A DNA stretch of 64,000 nucleotides from Opisthocomus hoazin (taxonomy: Eukaryota; Chordata; Aves; Opisthocomiformes; Opisthocomidae): NCBI RefSeq assembly GCF_030867145.1, contig NC_134434.1, forward strand, positions 1,736,001-1,800,000, read 5' to 3'. Position numbers and translations under genes: made by a program. Shown here in pieces: positions 50,976-63,700 of the stretch. The notes below the pieces were generated by a model. It saw only the letters and a list, made by a program, of their open reading frames with translations, did not search any database and was not told the origin of the DNA. The stretch's first letter is position 1, and each line of letters starts with the position of its first letter.

Positions 50976-51040
50976 AGATCTGACTCTGGGCAAGTCACTG
51001 CCCTTTTCTGTGTTGGTTTCCTCCTCTCTCTCTGTTGAAA
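50976..51040 (+). mobile_element. MIR-like relic, conserved core
   Basis: GACTCTGGGCAAGTCACTG is a near match to the MIR core GACCTTGGGCAAGTCACTT. It is followed at the right distance by TTTCTGTGTTGGTTTCCTCC, matching the CTCTGTGCCTCAGTTTCCTC stretch. This is the best of the MIR-like relics in the window. Confidence 0.6.
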
Positions 51041-54000
51041 TTCACTGTTAGCAAGTGTCAGGCGTTGGCTGGCTATTGCTGTCTTTTTGCTGTCAATAAG
51101 GAACTTCAGTTGCTGTATGCCACGGGAACATCTTCTGATGCTGACCTACCGTTCCCTCCTTTTACTGCCTTTAGTCTCTGTGGCCTGTGAGAGTCTCCTC
51201 CGTTGGGCAGTTCACTTACCGTGTCTTAGATGACATTTATGTTTTGAAATAAGGAATGCATATAAAAGTGAAGCACTTGATTCTCATTGTCCGTGGTATA
51301 GAGAGTCTGATTCACCCACCGTCGGAGCAGAAGGCCTCCGGAGCAGTGAGATCTCACATACTGACTATTGTGATTCTCTAAAAGAATTTCTGTGGGTGTT
51401 TCTATAGATATGGAAGTAAGTATATATTCCTCCAGTACAAATCATGTGAAAATTTTGCACCAGCCTACTCACTGAAGTTGCTGCTGGTCAAAATTAGACT
51501 TGCATACAGATTTTACAAGCTAAAAGAAATTCCCCTTTGATTTTCATTAGACCATAAGGTTAAGCATCCCGCGTGCCAGCGCAGAGACGGGGCTGCTGGG
51601 TTCTGCCGCCAGCTGTGCTGTGAACTCTCTGCCCAGTCTTCAACAGATTGCTTCAGCCTTGTCAAGAGTAGTTGCGGTGTTTTTAAGCCCATGCTTGAGC
51701 CTTGAACTCCCTGCTGAGTCTCAGATGTTGCAGATAACTGCAGCTTATTTTTGAAGCCAACGGGTTCTCGGTCTGTCTGTGTCTCTCAGGGTTCGTCAGG
51801 TATGTGCAGCGTCGCTGTTTGGTGATTTACTGGGAAGAACTCAAAATTCCTGACTACAGCTGAAACTGGTAACACCTGGGGCAGTAACCTACTTTGCAGA
51901 TATTTCTCATCTTATATTTATTAACTGCTTTGAGCCATAGATCGTATTTTACTTAAGCACAATTGATATGTCATTTTTAAGTAACGCGTAACGACGCTCT
52001 CCATTTATGCTTCTAGACTGCTAGTGCTGTCCTTGAAGACTCATTTCAGTATTGTCAAACCAAATCACTCGAGAAATTGTGATTCAAGTCTCCAAGAATA
52101 TTTTCAAAATTATGAGGTAATCATAAATAATAATCAACCTTGCATCATATTAATTTGTCTTCTGGGTGTAGAATTAGATTTCAGAATATTCTAGCTTTTC
52201 TCTGTAAGTCCACTAAAAACTTAATTTTCAGGTGAAAACTTAGATCCTGAGGAAACCACAGGTTCCCCGGGACTGGTGCTTCACAGGAAGCAAAATATCT
52301 AAGGGATAGGGACGAATTCATAAGTGCTGGCAATTAACCACAGCTGCTTAATGGAGTCGGATTCCTAAGTGATACAGAAGGCCCGAGACCTACCACCGCC
52401 CTGCTGTCCGTGTGGTTTCCGTCACAGATTTGACAGTCTGGTGGCAACAACTGCAGGCAACCAGCTCAAATTAACTGGTACGAGCTGGTGACAAGGACAG
52501 AAACACTCGGAGAGAGATCTCTGACCTCTCACTCCTGACCTTCAAGGAAGGTCTCCAAAACTGCTTCAGAAGACAATGTGAGTACTGAAATTCCTGACTC
52601 TAGGATATAAAAATCACATCGATATTGATTGCATATTACATTATAATTTTTGCTACCACCAGCCATCCCTAGGCAATAATTATTCCTGTCTCTCTCACCC
52701 TCTCTTTGTGCCAGAAGTGACATTATCAGCTGTCCTCTGGCTAGTATCCTCCCTTTGATCAACAGGAACCAATCATCCTTTCTCTCAAATTGCCTAATTC
52801 ATTAATATAATGAAGTTTAACTCAGAACAATTATTCTCAACCTGTATTTAGCTCTAAGGTTATTGCTTCTATTTCAGACCTCAGGAAGCCTGATGCGCCC
52901 GAAAGCATGTCTGCTTCTCCCAAGTACGCCGGCTGACCTAATAAACGGTGTCCCCTCTCCCTGCCCTTGCCTCACGCCGTGCACTGTCCTCCCCACAGCG
53001 CGTCTGCTGCACCCCGGGCCGTGTTCCAGCTCAGCTGAGCCCCCAGACGAAGGCATAGCCTCGACGAGCCGCTGCCGGAGGTACTCTGCTAGCCCAACTC
53101 ACAGGAGGCACGCGTAGGCATCACGGGGTGGAGCTGCTCGGTCTGGAAGGCATCCGTCCCACCTCGTCTGGGATTGCCTTGCTGTCCCCGCGCGTGCCAC
53201 GTGGCAGTGGCCGGTGGGACGTGAGCGAAGCCGCTGGTGACACCAGAGACCTGTGAGCAAGGCTGACCTGATGATCACCTCAGGAGGTGGCATGCATTTG
53301 GGGGTGAAGAACGTTCAGAGGTCAGTAAGGTTGCCTTTCGTTTTTTCTTAGTGTCTCTGTGGTTTTAAGAATTCAGTATTTGGAGTAGCTTACCTGCCCC
53401 AAGTCAGATACCAGGAGATCGGTTAAATTTAGGGTCTGGATCTCATCTGTATGAATCAGTCTTTTTTTTTCAATGTTCTGCTGTACAAACTCTCTCTTAC
53501 CTTGTTCATTGTTTGAAATTCCTAGGTTTCCCCCTCCTGATTTTTCTTTTTGTTTTCCTTCAAGGTCTTCCTTAAAACTTGCTTTTTTCAGTTTCTTTTC
53601 CAAACCAAGCCTTTCTCCCCCTTCTGCTTGTCTGAGGTCTGTGCCTCACCATGTGTAATTTGCAGTGTTTTATCTGATGGAGACTGTAATCTCTTCAGGG
53701 CAGGGCTGCCTCCCTCTCCCGACTCCCAGTTGCCTGTTTTACTCTCCAGGGTTGAAGAAGAAGGACAGAAATAGAAGAGTATACGGACACTCCCAAATAA
53801 ACCGTGTATTCTGTGATCTACGTTCAAGAAACAAATGCAGGAGCAATTGTTATTAGTAACATGGTTTGTGCTGTACCCCGGGAGGCTTGAGAAGTAGTAG
53901 ATGCTTTAGGTGAAGAAGCTTCCTTTACAAAGCATTTGTGGAACACATTTATCTAAAAATGCACATAGTTAAGGTAGAGAATTATTTTCCTCTGCTGATC

Positions 54001-56736
54001 TATAGTTAATTGTCAATGGCAACATGGGACTCTTTAATCTTGTGAAAAATCCTGCTGTAGTAATGTCACATAATTTATCCCTTTCCTTCTCTGCAGCATC
54101 CCGAAGCCCTGCCCGGGCTGATTTCCACGGCCTCTGCTGCTGCAAGAGTCCTGCTCGCTCGGCTCTACCGCCATGCTCCCACAGCTCAGAGGAGGAGGAT
54201 GGACGGAGAGGAGGATGGCCCCGTTCACCTACAGCAGAGGTAACTGTGGGGAGGGAAACCTTAACTATGCAGGACAGATTCTTGACTTTTACAACGGCTG
54301 AAACTTTTCCTCTCTCCGTATGTGCTGTGCTGTGGGTAATATGCAGATAATAATAATGCATTTCACAAAAGCATTTTGGTCTGAGATCTCCACTGAGTTT
54401 GGCTTTTTGATGCCTTCACAAATGGACTCCACATACTTAAATGTCTGCCTGATGAAATCAGAAAACGAGCGATATGTAAGCGGAGATGGGGATCATCTGT
54501 GAGACTGCCTTCGAGGTGACTCCAAAAGTCGGAGTGGTTAGAGCTGGGATCTTGGCTTTGCCTGTTTCCCGGAGAGGTCTGGGGCCGTCCAGCCCGACCG
54601 TGCTGCCGGGCATTGCTGCGGGGTGGCCGCTGGCCTGTCCCCTCTCCCGACGTTTGCATCTGCTCAAACGAAAGGCTCAGCCCGGCTCTCGCGTTGCCCA
54701 GTTCCCGGTTGGGTTTGAGGAAGAGCTGTGCTCGAGTGCCTGGCTTTGAGTCACTTCTGTGGGGCACTGTCATCTTGGGTATTTTGGTCTTGTATCATAT
54801 ATAAAAAGATATCTGTGTTCTTTGCAAGCAGTTAGTCATCTGCTAGCCAGAACGGGGTGGTTTTCCTTAGGGATGTTTAGGGTCACATAACTGTTACAGG
54901 CAGAAGGGAAAATGTCTGTAGATGTTGGGATTAGTCACATAAGGCTCTGGATGAAGATAACTGCAGCAGTTTTTCTTCGCTCCCTGTTATTGCTCCTGAA
55001 CTTGAGGGCTGTATCCAATCTCCAGCCTTTCCCATAACGACATTTATCTGGGCAGGCTGAAAGACAGAGGGGACCCCAGGCTGTATAACCTCTAGCCAGT
55101 TATTTCTTCCTTTACTCGGCCATTTTTTTCCATAACCACTTGATAAATCATGCTGTGGAGAGCTGGGAATGAAACTGTATGACTGTGCTCGCCTGCTCCT
55201 GGCTTCCAGCAGTGGTTCTGATTTCTCTGGGCCTCTGTTCCTCGTCAGCATGAGGTGTAACCCCATTTCTGTGCCCTGCAGAGGTGCTGTGAGGTTTCCT
55301 TCTTGCTCGGGAGCTCTGGGTGACCCTGGGGTACAATCCCGCTGCTGTTGTAAAGCACCCCCCAGTCATCAACAGGCTTTTACCCTTCGAAAAGCCCCGG
55401 GTGGTGCCGCTGTCCCCATCCTCGAGGTGGGGATGGAGCAGAGGAGAGATGGAGGAGCCACCAGCCGTCCCCTGTGGAGCTGGGGGTGAGGTGAGCCGTG
55501 GGCTTTGGCACGGTGCACCATCCCTCCCACGGCACGGGAAAAGAGAAAGTGTTATTTGTTTTCCATCCATTCAGTATCCTCTGTGTGATCGGGATGTGCT
55601 TAAACTGGGGGCAGCTGCTTATGGGGACGTTTTCAAGGGAGCTGATGTCGAGTGGGACTAAACAGCAGCGACCGTCGCTGGCTGTAGACAGGGGCACAAA
55701 TCTCTCGCTGGAGATGACCCGGGCTGTGCGGTGCCCACAGCAAAGGTGCGAATCAATTCGTGACACTCAGGGGTGTCCTAGCAGTATGGGGACAAGGCAG
55801 TCAAGAGAAAAAGAAGGAAAATTGGAAACTGGTCACTATTACTTGGAACTCTTTGAAGTCCTCGTAGAAGCAGACCCCAAAAGCCCACCAAAACCCAGCG
55901 GATTGACCCTGATGGTGCCTGCGCGGTGCAGCCAGCCCAGGGTGAGGGGTCTGCGCCGGGCGCTTAGCTGCTGCAGGGGCTGTTTGCCTTTACAGAGGTC
56001 AGGCTTGCAGAGCAAATGCCTTCACTGCACACCTTGTCCTGGTGCGCTGGAAGAACCTGCAGGACTGGTGAACCGGGGACCCGCAGGGGGCTTGTCTGTC
56101 CTCGGCCCTTCCAGACACGCAGTAAGGTCTGCGGAGAGGAACCTTTCAGGGGGCAGCTGGCCCACGAGGCTGGGTTGAGGCATGGCCAGGTATAGGATGC
56201 ACTAAAAACACACATGACAAACGTAAACATTGCCTTTTGCTGGGGTGGGAGCTGTCGTGCCAGCGCGGCGAGCGGGGCGGTCGGCAGCAGCGGGTGCTGC
56301 GGGTGGCAGAGTGGCGGGGGGCGAAATTTCTTCCTCTGGGTTAGGTTTTTTTTTTAAAGCAATTATTTAAAATTGTAACAGCTTCACACACTAAAATTAC
56401 AGCTTTTCCGTCACCGTGTCGTGGTAACCACGTTTCAACAGGTAGGGGAAGAAACTGGAAGGGGGGAAATAAGGAACTGAAGAAAGAGGAAGGGCCTATG
56501 GAAGGGGAAATGCCTCCACCTCCTCCCTCCTCTGCTGGGCTCTTTTCTTTGTTTGGTTTTCTTTTTGATTTTAAGACATCACAGTGAACATAAGAATGAG
56601 GAAAGAGGTGGTCTGAGCTCCTGCGTGCGGCCAAAGGGCTCTCCCCCAGCTCCCGGTGTGCCCCGGGCAGGGGACATGGTGAGGTGACACAGCCGGGTGC
56701 CACGTCAGCAGCCAGCCTGCTCCTGCCCGTGGCTGC

Positions 56737-56808
56737 CAATGAAGGTGGCCATCAAGAGCCCAATGAAGGTGGCCACTGAGAACCAAGCGAAGGTGGCCAT
56801 CGAGAGCC
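56737..56808. repeat. 24-bp tandem repeat, 3 copies
   Basis: CAATGAAGGTGGCCATCAAG-type units of 24 bp begin at 56737, 56761 and 56785, with several substitutions between copies. In one frame they would read MKVAIKSP, MKVATENQ, AKVAIESP. No supported gene surrounds them, so this is a short minisatellite. Confidence 0.8.
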
Positions 56809-59800
56809 CACCAGGTCCCTGCTCTCAGCAGCCGTGCTGTGGGAGCGGGGCTGGAACCACCAGCTTGCTTTTGCGCAGGCAGCTGATGGGCCACGTGAGC
56901 ATGCCCTCCTCCTCCTCCTCCTCCCCTCCAGCAGAAGGTCTCCAGGGTGTCTGGGGAGCCGCGGCGGGCTGCAGGCTCTGTGGCTGTGCGAGAGCTGGCC
57001 GTGCCGAGCCAGGACGGGGGACTGTGCTGGGTGGAAATGGGTTCCCCTGGGTAAACGAGCAACCCCCACCCAAGCAGCCACAGAGCAAACAAACGTGCCG
57101 TTCCTCAGCCCGTTGACCCTTGTCGTCAGCTGAGGACGCAGCAGCAAAATAGGGGAAAATGTAGCTTTTTATTTCCCTCCCTTGCTCTCACTGACTCCCA
57201 CCATCCCCGATGTGCAGCTCCAGAACGAATGAATGATTTTGTTCAAGGCAGCTTCTGCTCCAGAGCATGAAGTTACTCAGCATTTGCAGGTCCAGGTCAC
57301 TGTAGATATTTTTATTCTGTGTGTATTTTGCTCTGCCTCAGACTGACGTATTATGGATGATTCCAATTAGCAGTGCATGAATGTAAACAATGCTTTACTC
57401 GTCCGTTACAAATCAAAAGAGATTTGGGGTTTTTTTAGTTATGTTTGTAAAAACTTATTAATGTTCAGGTTTTCTTTGCGCACAAATGAAAGCACCGGCG
57501 CTCCAGGCTGGCGGAGGTTTGGCGAGCAGAGCGCGGAGCAGCCTGGCTACGCCATGTTGTACAAACAAGCTGGTGTTTTTCAAAGCAGACCTAGGGGAGT
57601 TTGCAAATGCGTTTATTTAAGCAAGCAACCCATCTGCTCCTACCAATAACGGCTTCGCAGACCGGTCGCCTGTTTGCTCAGCTCACAGGCCGAGGGGTTT
57701 TGCGTGCGTTACGCGATTCACGCACGCTCACACCTGCCACGCACCAGCCGTGAGGACCGGGGTTGGAATAGTGACCCAGTTAGCACCCAGCAGCGCCTGG
57801 ATCTTCAGGACAAAAATATAATACGTATCTTTTTATTTATTTTTTAAATGAGCTGTTAGATTTTATTGTAGCAATGCCCGTTGCACAGGGCTGCGGGATG
57901 CAGCTACGGCAGGAGACAGGAGCTGCTTCGCTGGCCTGGCTGACCAAGGAGGAAAACTCCGAATTACGTACGGGTGGAGGAACTGCCCCCACCCACAGCA
58001 CTGCCACGTACATGGAGATGCATTTAAAGTCTAGTTAGGGAAGCAAGGAAAAGAAATATTTATACAGAAAAACAAAATGAGTCCCTTATATGGGGAACAT
58101 GGAATAGAAGCAAAACCCCAAGGTCCTACCTAGAAATATCTTTCCAAGCCCTTTGGGGCATCTGGGGTCCCTGTTACGTGTCCATCGCCCACCCCTTCCT
58201 CCTGTGGTGGCACCTGGGGCTCTGGAAACCTCCCTTCTAGCCAGAAACATTTGTAGAAACAGCACTTTTCCCACCACGCTCGGGAATGCTTGCAGAACGC
58301 AGTCCCACATGGTCGGTCCCGAGCGTTTGCCCTGGAGCCTGATTTAAGGAGCTGTGCTCGCCCAGCGAGGCCCAGGAGCTGTTTCTGGACACGCTCCCTT
58401 GAGCAGGCTGCTGAGAAAAGTGGAGGCCGGAAACTTAAATTTTATGACCTTGTAACGCCTAGAGGCTCAAACCCATGACAGAAGTCTCACCAGTCAAAGC
58501 AAGTACTTAAAAAAGGAGAATGGGGAAAAAAAAAACCCAAACCTGTCCTTTTTCCAGATTACCAACTAAACAACCTGCGAGCTGCAATAATTCTGCAAAA
58601 TATGCTCTCAGGAGTGTTTTTTATAGTGAAAGTAGTCATAAATAATAATAAAAAAATGCATGTGTGCGTATTTTACAAAGCAAGGAAAAAATTTCTTCCT
58701 CTTCAAGCCCGTAGCCTGTGAATAATTTGTGAACAAGAGGAGCAGCTCCATCTATCTTACACGGTGTTTGTTACAAATCATTTGCTCGCGTGTAAATCTT
58801 CCTGCCGGGGGAGGAGCAGCAAACCCTCCTTCAATTTTTGTCTGCCGAAAAAACTTCTACAGCTGAAGGTGAAAAACTGGGTGGGTCAGCAGCAGGTGCA
58901 GAGGTGCACCTCGGGATGAACGTGTCGCCGGAGCCCGCGGCGGAGGGGCTGGGTGGGTGACAGCCCGTACGGGGCAGCTGGTGGCTGCGGGGCAGGACTT
59001 CTGGCTGGCACACACTGCCGAGCCACGGGGCTAATAATTTTGCAGGAAAACGAAAGCCAAGCCAAAAAGACCATCTCCAGAACCCGCTTCCCTCCCAGCC
59101 CGCCGACGGGGAGCCGGCAAACAGCCTGAGGAGCCTCGGAGCACCCCCGCCTTGGAGCAAGCTCTCCTTCCCAGCTCGCAGAAGGTCCCTAGGTGGCAAC
59201 ACTGCTCCTCCGGGCCACCTGCGGGGCTCCGCGGCGGGGCTCTGCGCTGGGGATGCGGTGACCAAGCGAGCCCTTCAGCTGCCACGCACGGGTCACGGCG
59301 AGCACCGGAGCGAAGGCTTCGCCGGTGGCGGTGGCAAAGGGTGCGGGAAGCCGGGAGCACCGAAGGGCTCCGCCGTCTGAATGCGAATTGGCAGAACGAC
59401 CGAAACACCCAATAATTTGTTTATTTAAAAGGAATAACGAGGTTTGAAAGCCAAGCCTGTGACCGTGGAAGATGCCACTCGTCATCCCTGAAGGTCAGAT
59501 ATTTCTGTAGCCCACAGCCCAACGAGGGCCCGTCGCAGGAAGGTGGTTCAGCCCCTCCAGCCCCCGCGGCCGGGACCGAGGGTGCTCCGCTGGGCCCCGG
59601 CACCGAGGGACCACTCGCCCCGTCCCGTCACCCCCCTGTCTGGGCTGTAAGCTCTCTGCAGGTGAGTTGTGGCTCTCCCTCACTGCCCTTGCCAGGCAGC
59701 CCCACAGTACGAACACGGTCAATAATCCCAACCACAGCCACGGGCTGGGGACTCCAGGGCAAAGCTGCCCGCCTCACCCTGCTCCCGATCTTTCCAGGGG

Positions 59801-60530
59801 AAAAGCATCGTCAGAGACCCAACAGGTGAGGAGACTTCGGTGTGAGTCCCGCTTCCCACACCTGCTAGATGAGCAGATCTGAGGAAGCCATTGCCTTCTT
59901 CCTTGTCATCTCCATTTACTCTCTGCTGACGCCGTGCGAGCCTGCGGTGGCTTTTAGGCAGCCCCTGCGGCACCGCGGCTCTGGTCACCCCTTCACCGAG
60001 GCACCCAACCAGCCCACAAAACAGCGATTTCGCTGTGTCAGAGACAGGATGCTTTTGCCTGTCTCTTGGTGAGATGACTTTTGCAGCCAGCTAGCACAGT
60101 AAAAAATTGTGAGTTGCAAATATTATAATCAAATATACAATTTTGAGTTTCATCCTGAGTTAATTACCTGAGGAGCATACATCTGTTAGCTACAATAAAT
60201 TACAGCAGAAATAGAGAATTTGATTGCAATATTCACTTTTTGCATGATCTGCAGGTCAAGTATTATTCACTGAAGAGATTCATGAATAATTTTGAATCAC
60301 TGGACCAATATATTTAGAAACTATGCGATCTGCAAGCAGGGAGGGAAAAAGCCTCAAATAAATCACGCATTGTGTCTTTTTCCTGCAGCTCTGGCAATGG
60401 ATTTGATTGCCCTATCACACCCCCCTACTATATCCCCCCCCCGATAAACCTACGCTCTCCCATGCTGCATGGCTGACCAGATGAGGTGGGCAGCAGCACG
60501 CGGGTGCCCGCCATCCCGCCTGGGGGGCTG

Positions 60531-60782
60531 CTTTCCCCTTGGGACATCCCCATCTCCAGCTTTCCCCTTGGGACATCCCCATCTCCAGCTTTCCTCTTGG
60601 GACATCCCCATCTCCAGCTTTCCCCTTTGGACATCCCCATCTCCAGCTTTCCTCTTGGGACATCCCCATCTCCAGATATCTCCTTGGGACATCCCCATCT
60701 CCAGCTTTCTCCTTGGGACATCCCCATCTCCAGCTTTCCCCTTGGGACATCCTCATCTCCAGCTTTCCCCTTGGGACACCCC
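60531..60782. repeat. 29-bp minisatellite, 8 complete units plus ends
   Basis: The motif GGGACATCCCCATCTCCAGC plus a 9-bp pyrimidine linker starts at 60541, 60570, 60599, 60628, 60657, 60686, 60715, 60744 and 60773, exactly 29 bp apart. Units differ only by single substitutions: TGG for GGG at 60628, ATATCTCC near 60676, CTC for CCC at 60752. The ninth unit decays into flanking sequence. No indel disturbs the period. Because 29 is not a multiple of three, three units give a 29-residue protein period, which explains the long repetitive frames on both strands. Confidence 0.95.
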
Positions 60783-63700
60783 AACCCCCAGAGTGCGGGT
60801 GCAGGAGGCCCAACAGCGGGCAGAGCAAACCACGACGCCACGCACCCTCTCGCACCCGTCACCAGGAGCAGCCTGCGCACCCGCTCCTGTTTCCCGCAGT
60901 CTGATGTCATCTCAGCGCTGAGAGATGAGGTGGGTTTGTTTTTATTATTTCCTTTGCACCCCAAATATTGCAAACACATAGGAAGATGTGACCACATGAG
61001 GCAGACCGTGGGTGCAGTAACGGGGGCTGGGGCTGGTTGCGTGCCGGCGCTTTGTTTTGGCTCATGTAATGGAGTGATACTTGATGGTCACTGCCAGATG
61101 GAGAACCTGACCCTGCCTGTTTATGTGATGAGTCCCGCTGAGGACAGTGAGACCTCCCCTGCCCCGCCGCGGGCTCTGTCATGTCCTGGTTGCACCTTGC
61201 TTTCTGTCCGGGGATGGAGTGACTTGGCCAAGGCCAACCTTGGAGCCGTTTCCTGATGGAGCTGTGTGATTTTCAGCGTCTTCCCCAAGCACCGTAGATG
61301 CAGCAATGGTGGGACATCTTCTAAAGAGACTTGGGGCTCTGGAGCTTGCAGGGTTTGTGACTGGGACCATTGTCCCTCCGGCAGCGTGGTGTGCTTGTGG
61401 GGGCAGATGGAGATGAGGTTCCGATTTTAGCAAGATTTGACTTTATGGAGGTGCAACGTGGCTGGGATTGACCTGATGATCTTAGGAGCAAGTCTCTAAC
61501 AGCAAGCCGCGTTTCCTTACCCGGGCAGTAACCCGCCCAGTCTGAGCATGCTGCGCAGGTGCTGCTGGTTCTCGAGCTGTCTGTAGGTTCTGGTGCTTGT
61601 TCACGGGAGTGCTGCCGGTCGCCGAGCCCTTTCTTTCCGATGTTCCAGTTGGTTGTTGGCTGGGGAGAGCGCCTGTCCTCTGACAGCTAAGAGTCTTCAA
61701 AAGCCTTGGGCAAGGAAGTTGCTCTGAGGCCTTGATCCAAGCCAACTCTATCAGCTGGACCATCTCTGTCCTCGTGATTGCTTCAAAGAAAGTCAAGTCT
61801 TACAGAGCATCACTTCCCTCTGTTGAAGGCCACAGACTCTTCCTCTTTACATCCTATTTATCATTCAGCTGTGAGTTTTATCCCCTGTTACAGTTTCTGC
61901 CAGGCTTGCTGAGTTCTCACCCCCAGCCTCCAGCAACCCTTTTCTAAAATCAGCCCCGTGTTTGCCACCGTCCATCCCCCGGTCCTGCCGCAGACTGAAG
62001 CAAAGGTTATCCACTGCAGTTAATGGTTAAGCAATTCCTCCTGTGCGTACTTTTACCCTTGGGTGAGCACCATCTGATCCTGGAGATCTGTTACTGTTGT
62101 TTTTCTGTGTGGTTCAAGCAGCAGAGGAAGTAATGTCCTTCACACGTGTTGCAATGCCGCCCTAGTCTGGGTGTGTTAGGAGCGGAGCGAAGGAGGAAGA
62201 GCGGGCACAAACCCCTCACGCGGAGTTCCTTTTAATGCCAGTCCATCCAGTCTATCTACCATGTTGTCGTGCCAGTTTAGGGCAAAAAAAAAATGCTCCC
62301 CCTCTTCTCTCTAGATGAATCTTTTCCTCGTTCTCTTTTCTCCAGCCGTCCCCATTCCTCCCGCATTTCTGGCCATCGCTGGGACAAAGGAGAGGGGGTG
62401 GGAATCGCCGGGTGGGACGAGCCCCACGGCCCTTCCCGCCCTGTGAGCACCGGTCAGTGTCTCACGCCCCGGGGGATCGTACCAGCAGCCCCAGAGTGGG
62501 GTCTGGAGGGGGCTCGTCCTCACCCCAGACTGCCCGTAACCCTGAAACGCAGGCACGCATCTCCCTGGGCTTTGCTCTCAGCGCCGCTGGCAGAGCTGCC
62601 GTGGCCACGGGTTCTGCCGCGCGTGCGGGCCCGTGTCCGTGTCCACCAGCGAGCCCGAGGTGTGGAGGAGATGCTCCGAACCGTGCCGGCCGGGCGCGCG
62701 GTTCCGCGGCCGCGCGGGCACGCAGCGGAGGGCTGGCCGGGAAGGAAGGCTGTGACAGGGTAAAACGCCGAAACGGGAGCGTTCCCTGACTGAAACCTGA
62801 ACCGCAGAGCAGCCTTGGGAAGACCTTCAGTTCGCTTTCTAAACTCTCAGGCCCGCATGTCACATCATTTGCCCAGCCAGAAATAGCTGTGAATTAAACA
62901 AGCTGTGCTGCTTTTCTGGCTAACAGATATGTCCACTAGTGCTGCAGCGTTCTCTTCGTATCACACTGGTGTTTGCATTGTAGATCAGGAGCTCGAGCAG
63001 GCCTTTTTTTTTTTTTTCTTTCTTCTTTTTCAAGATTTAAAGAGCTGGCAGAACATTTATTCAGTTGTGCAACCTCCATTCAGAGTATTTCTCAGATCCT
63101 GGACGCGGGGTTCATTTTTGTCCTTTGACAGCCGCTGTAAATCAATAAGGCAGCTGGAGGTCACTTGTAGTCAATCAGTAGCCAGAGCCAGCGAAGGGGA
63201 AAACGCTAAATATTTGGTATAAAAACACAGGCTCTAAACTTGAGGTTCTGGCTCAGGGTGACATTTTCGCAGCTGTGCCTTCGGAAACCTGGCTCCATCC
63301 AGCCCTGGGGTAGATACCCAGCCTGGCCCTGATCTTTTCCCAGTAATTATCTGCACGGAGAACTTCACCGCACGTGCACGTCGCGCAGCTTCCAGCAAAG
63401 CAGGGCGCAAGGGCTGCAGGTGGAGCAAGCAGGTCTCGTGGTGCAAGGTGCTAATTTGGTGCCAGCTGAGTTACTCCTCCTCCTTGCAGGCAGTCATCAG
63501 GTGCTGGCTGAAGCCTTGCACGACCTTCACCACTGCCACCTCCCTCGGGAACCCCGACCCATGACCAGTCGGCAATTCTCGCAGGGGTCCCTAATTCCCT
63601 TGGAAACAACTGGGAACCAAGCTCTTAAATACCTTTGCTGTCTGAATCATATTCCAATGGCGTCATCATCTCTGCTTGCTCCGAGTTCGGGAGCTGGTTG

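Larger units (their letters stand above)
46487..60530. other. Intergenic sequence downstream of TOB1
   Basis: No supported gene in about 14 kb. Visible items are one MIR-like relic (50976-51040), a 24-bp triplicate (56737-56808) and GC-rich patches at 48.9-49.45, 54.1-54.75, 55.2-57.1 and 58.9-59.8 kb, which produce overlapping frames on both strands. The large coding exon expected for WFIKKN2, the mammalian convergent neighbour, is not present. Confidence 0.6.

Noticed and set aside
53260-53300. CR1-like TGATGATC words at 53.27 kb and 61.47 kb
   Set aside because: Only about 15 bp resemble the CR1 3' end and no ATTCTATG tail follows, so I do not call them.
59869-60072. 67-codon frame with a hydrophobic N-terminus
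   Set aside because: Some signal-peptide look, but there is no TATA box, homology or splice context, and such frames arise by chance at this density.
60428-61256. Frames of 256 (+), 189 (-), 150 and 146 codons around 60.5-61.2 kb
   Set aside because: They are translations of the 29-bp minisatellite in different frames on both strands.
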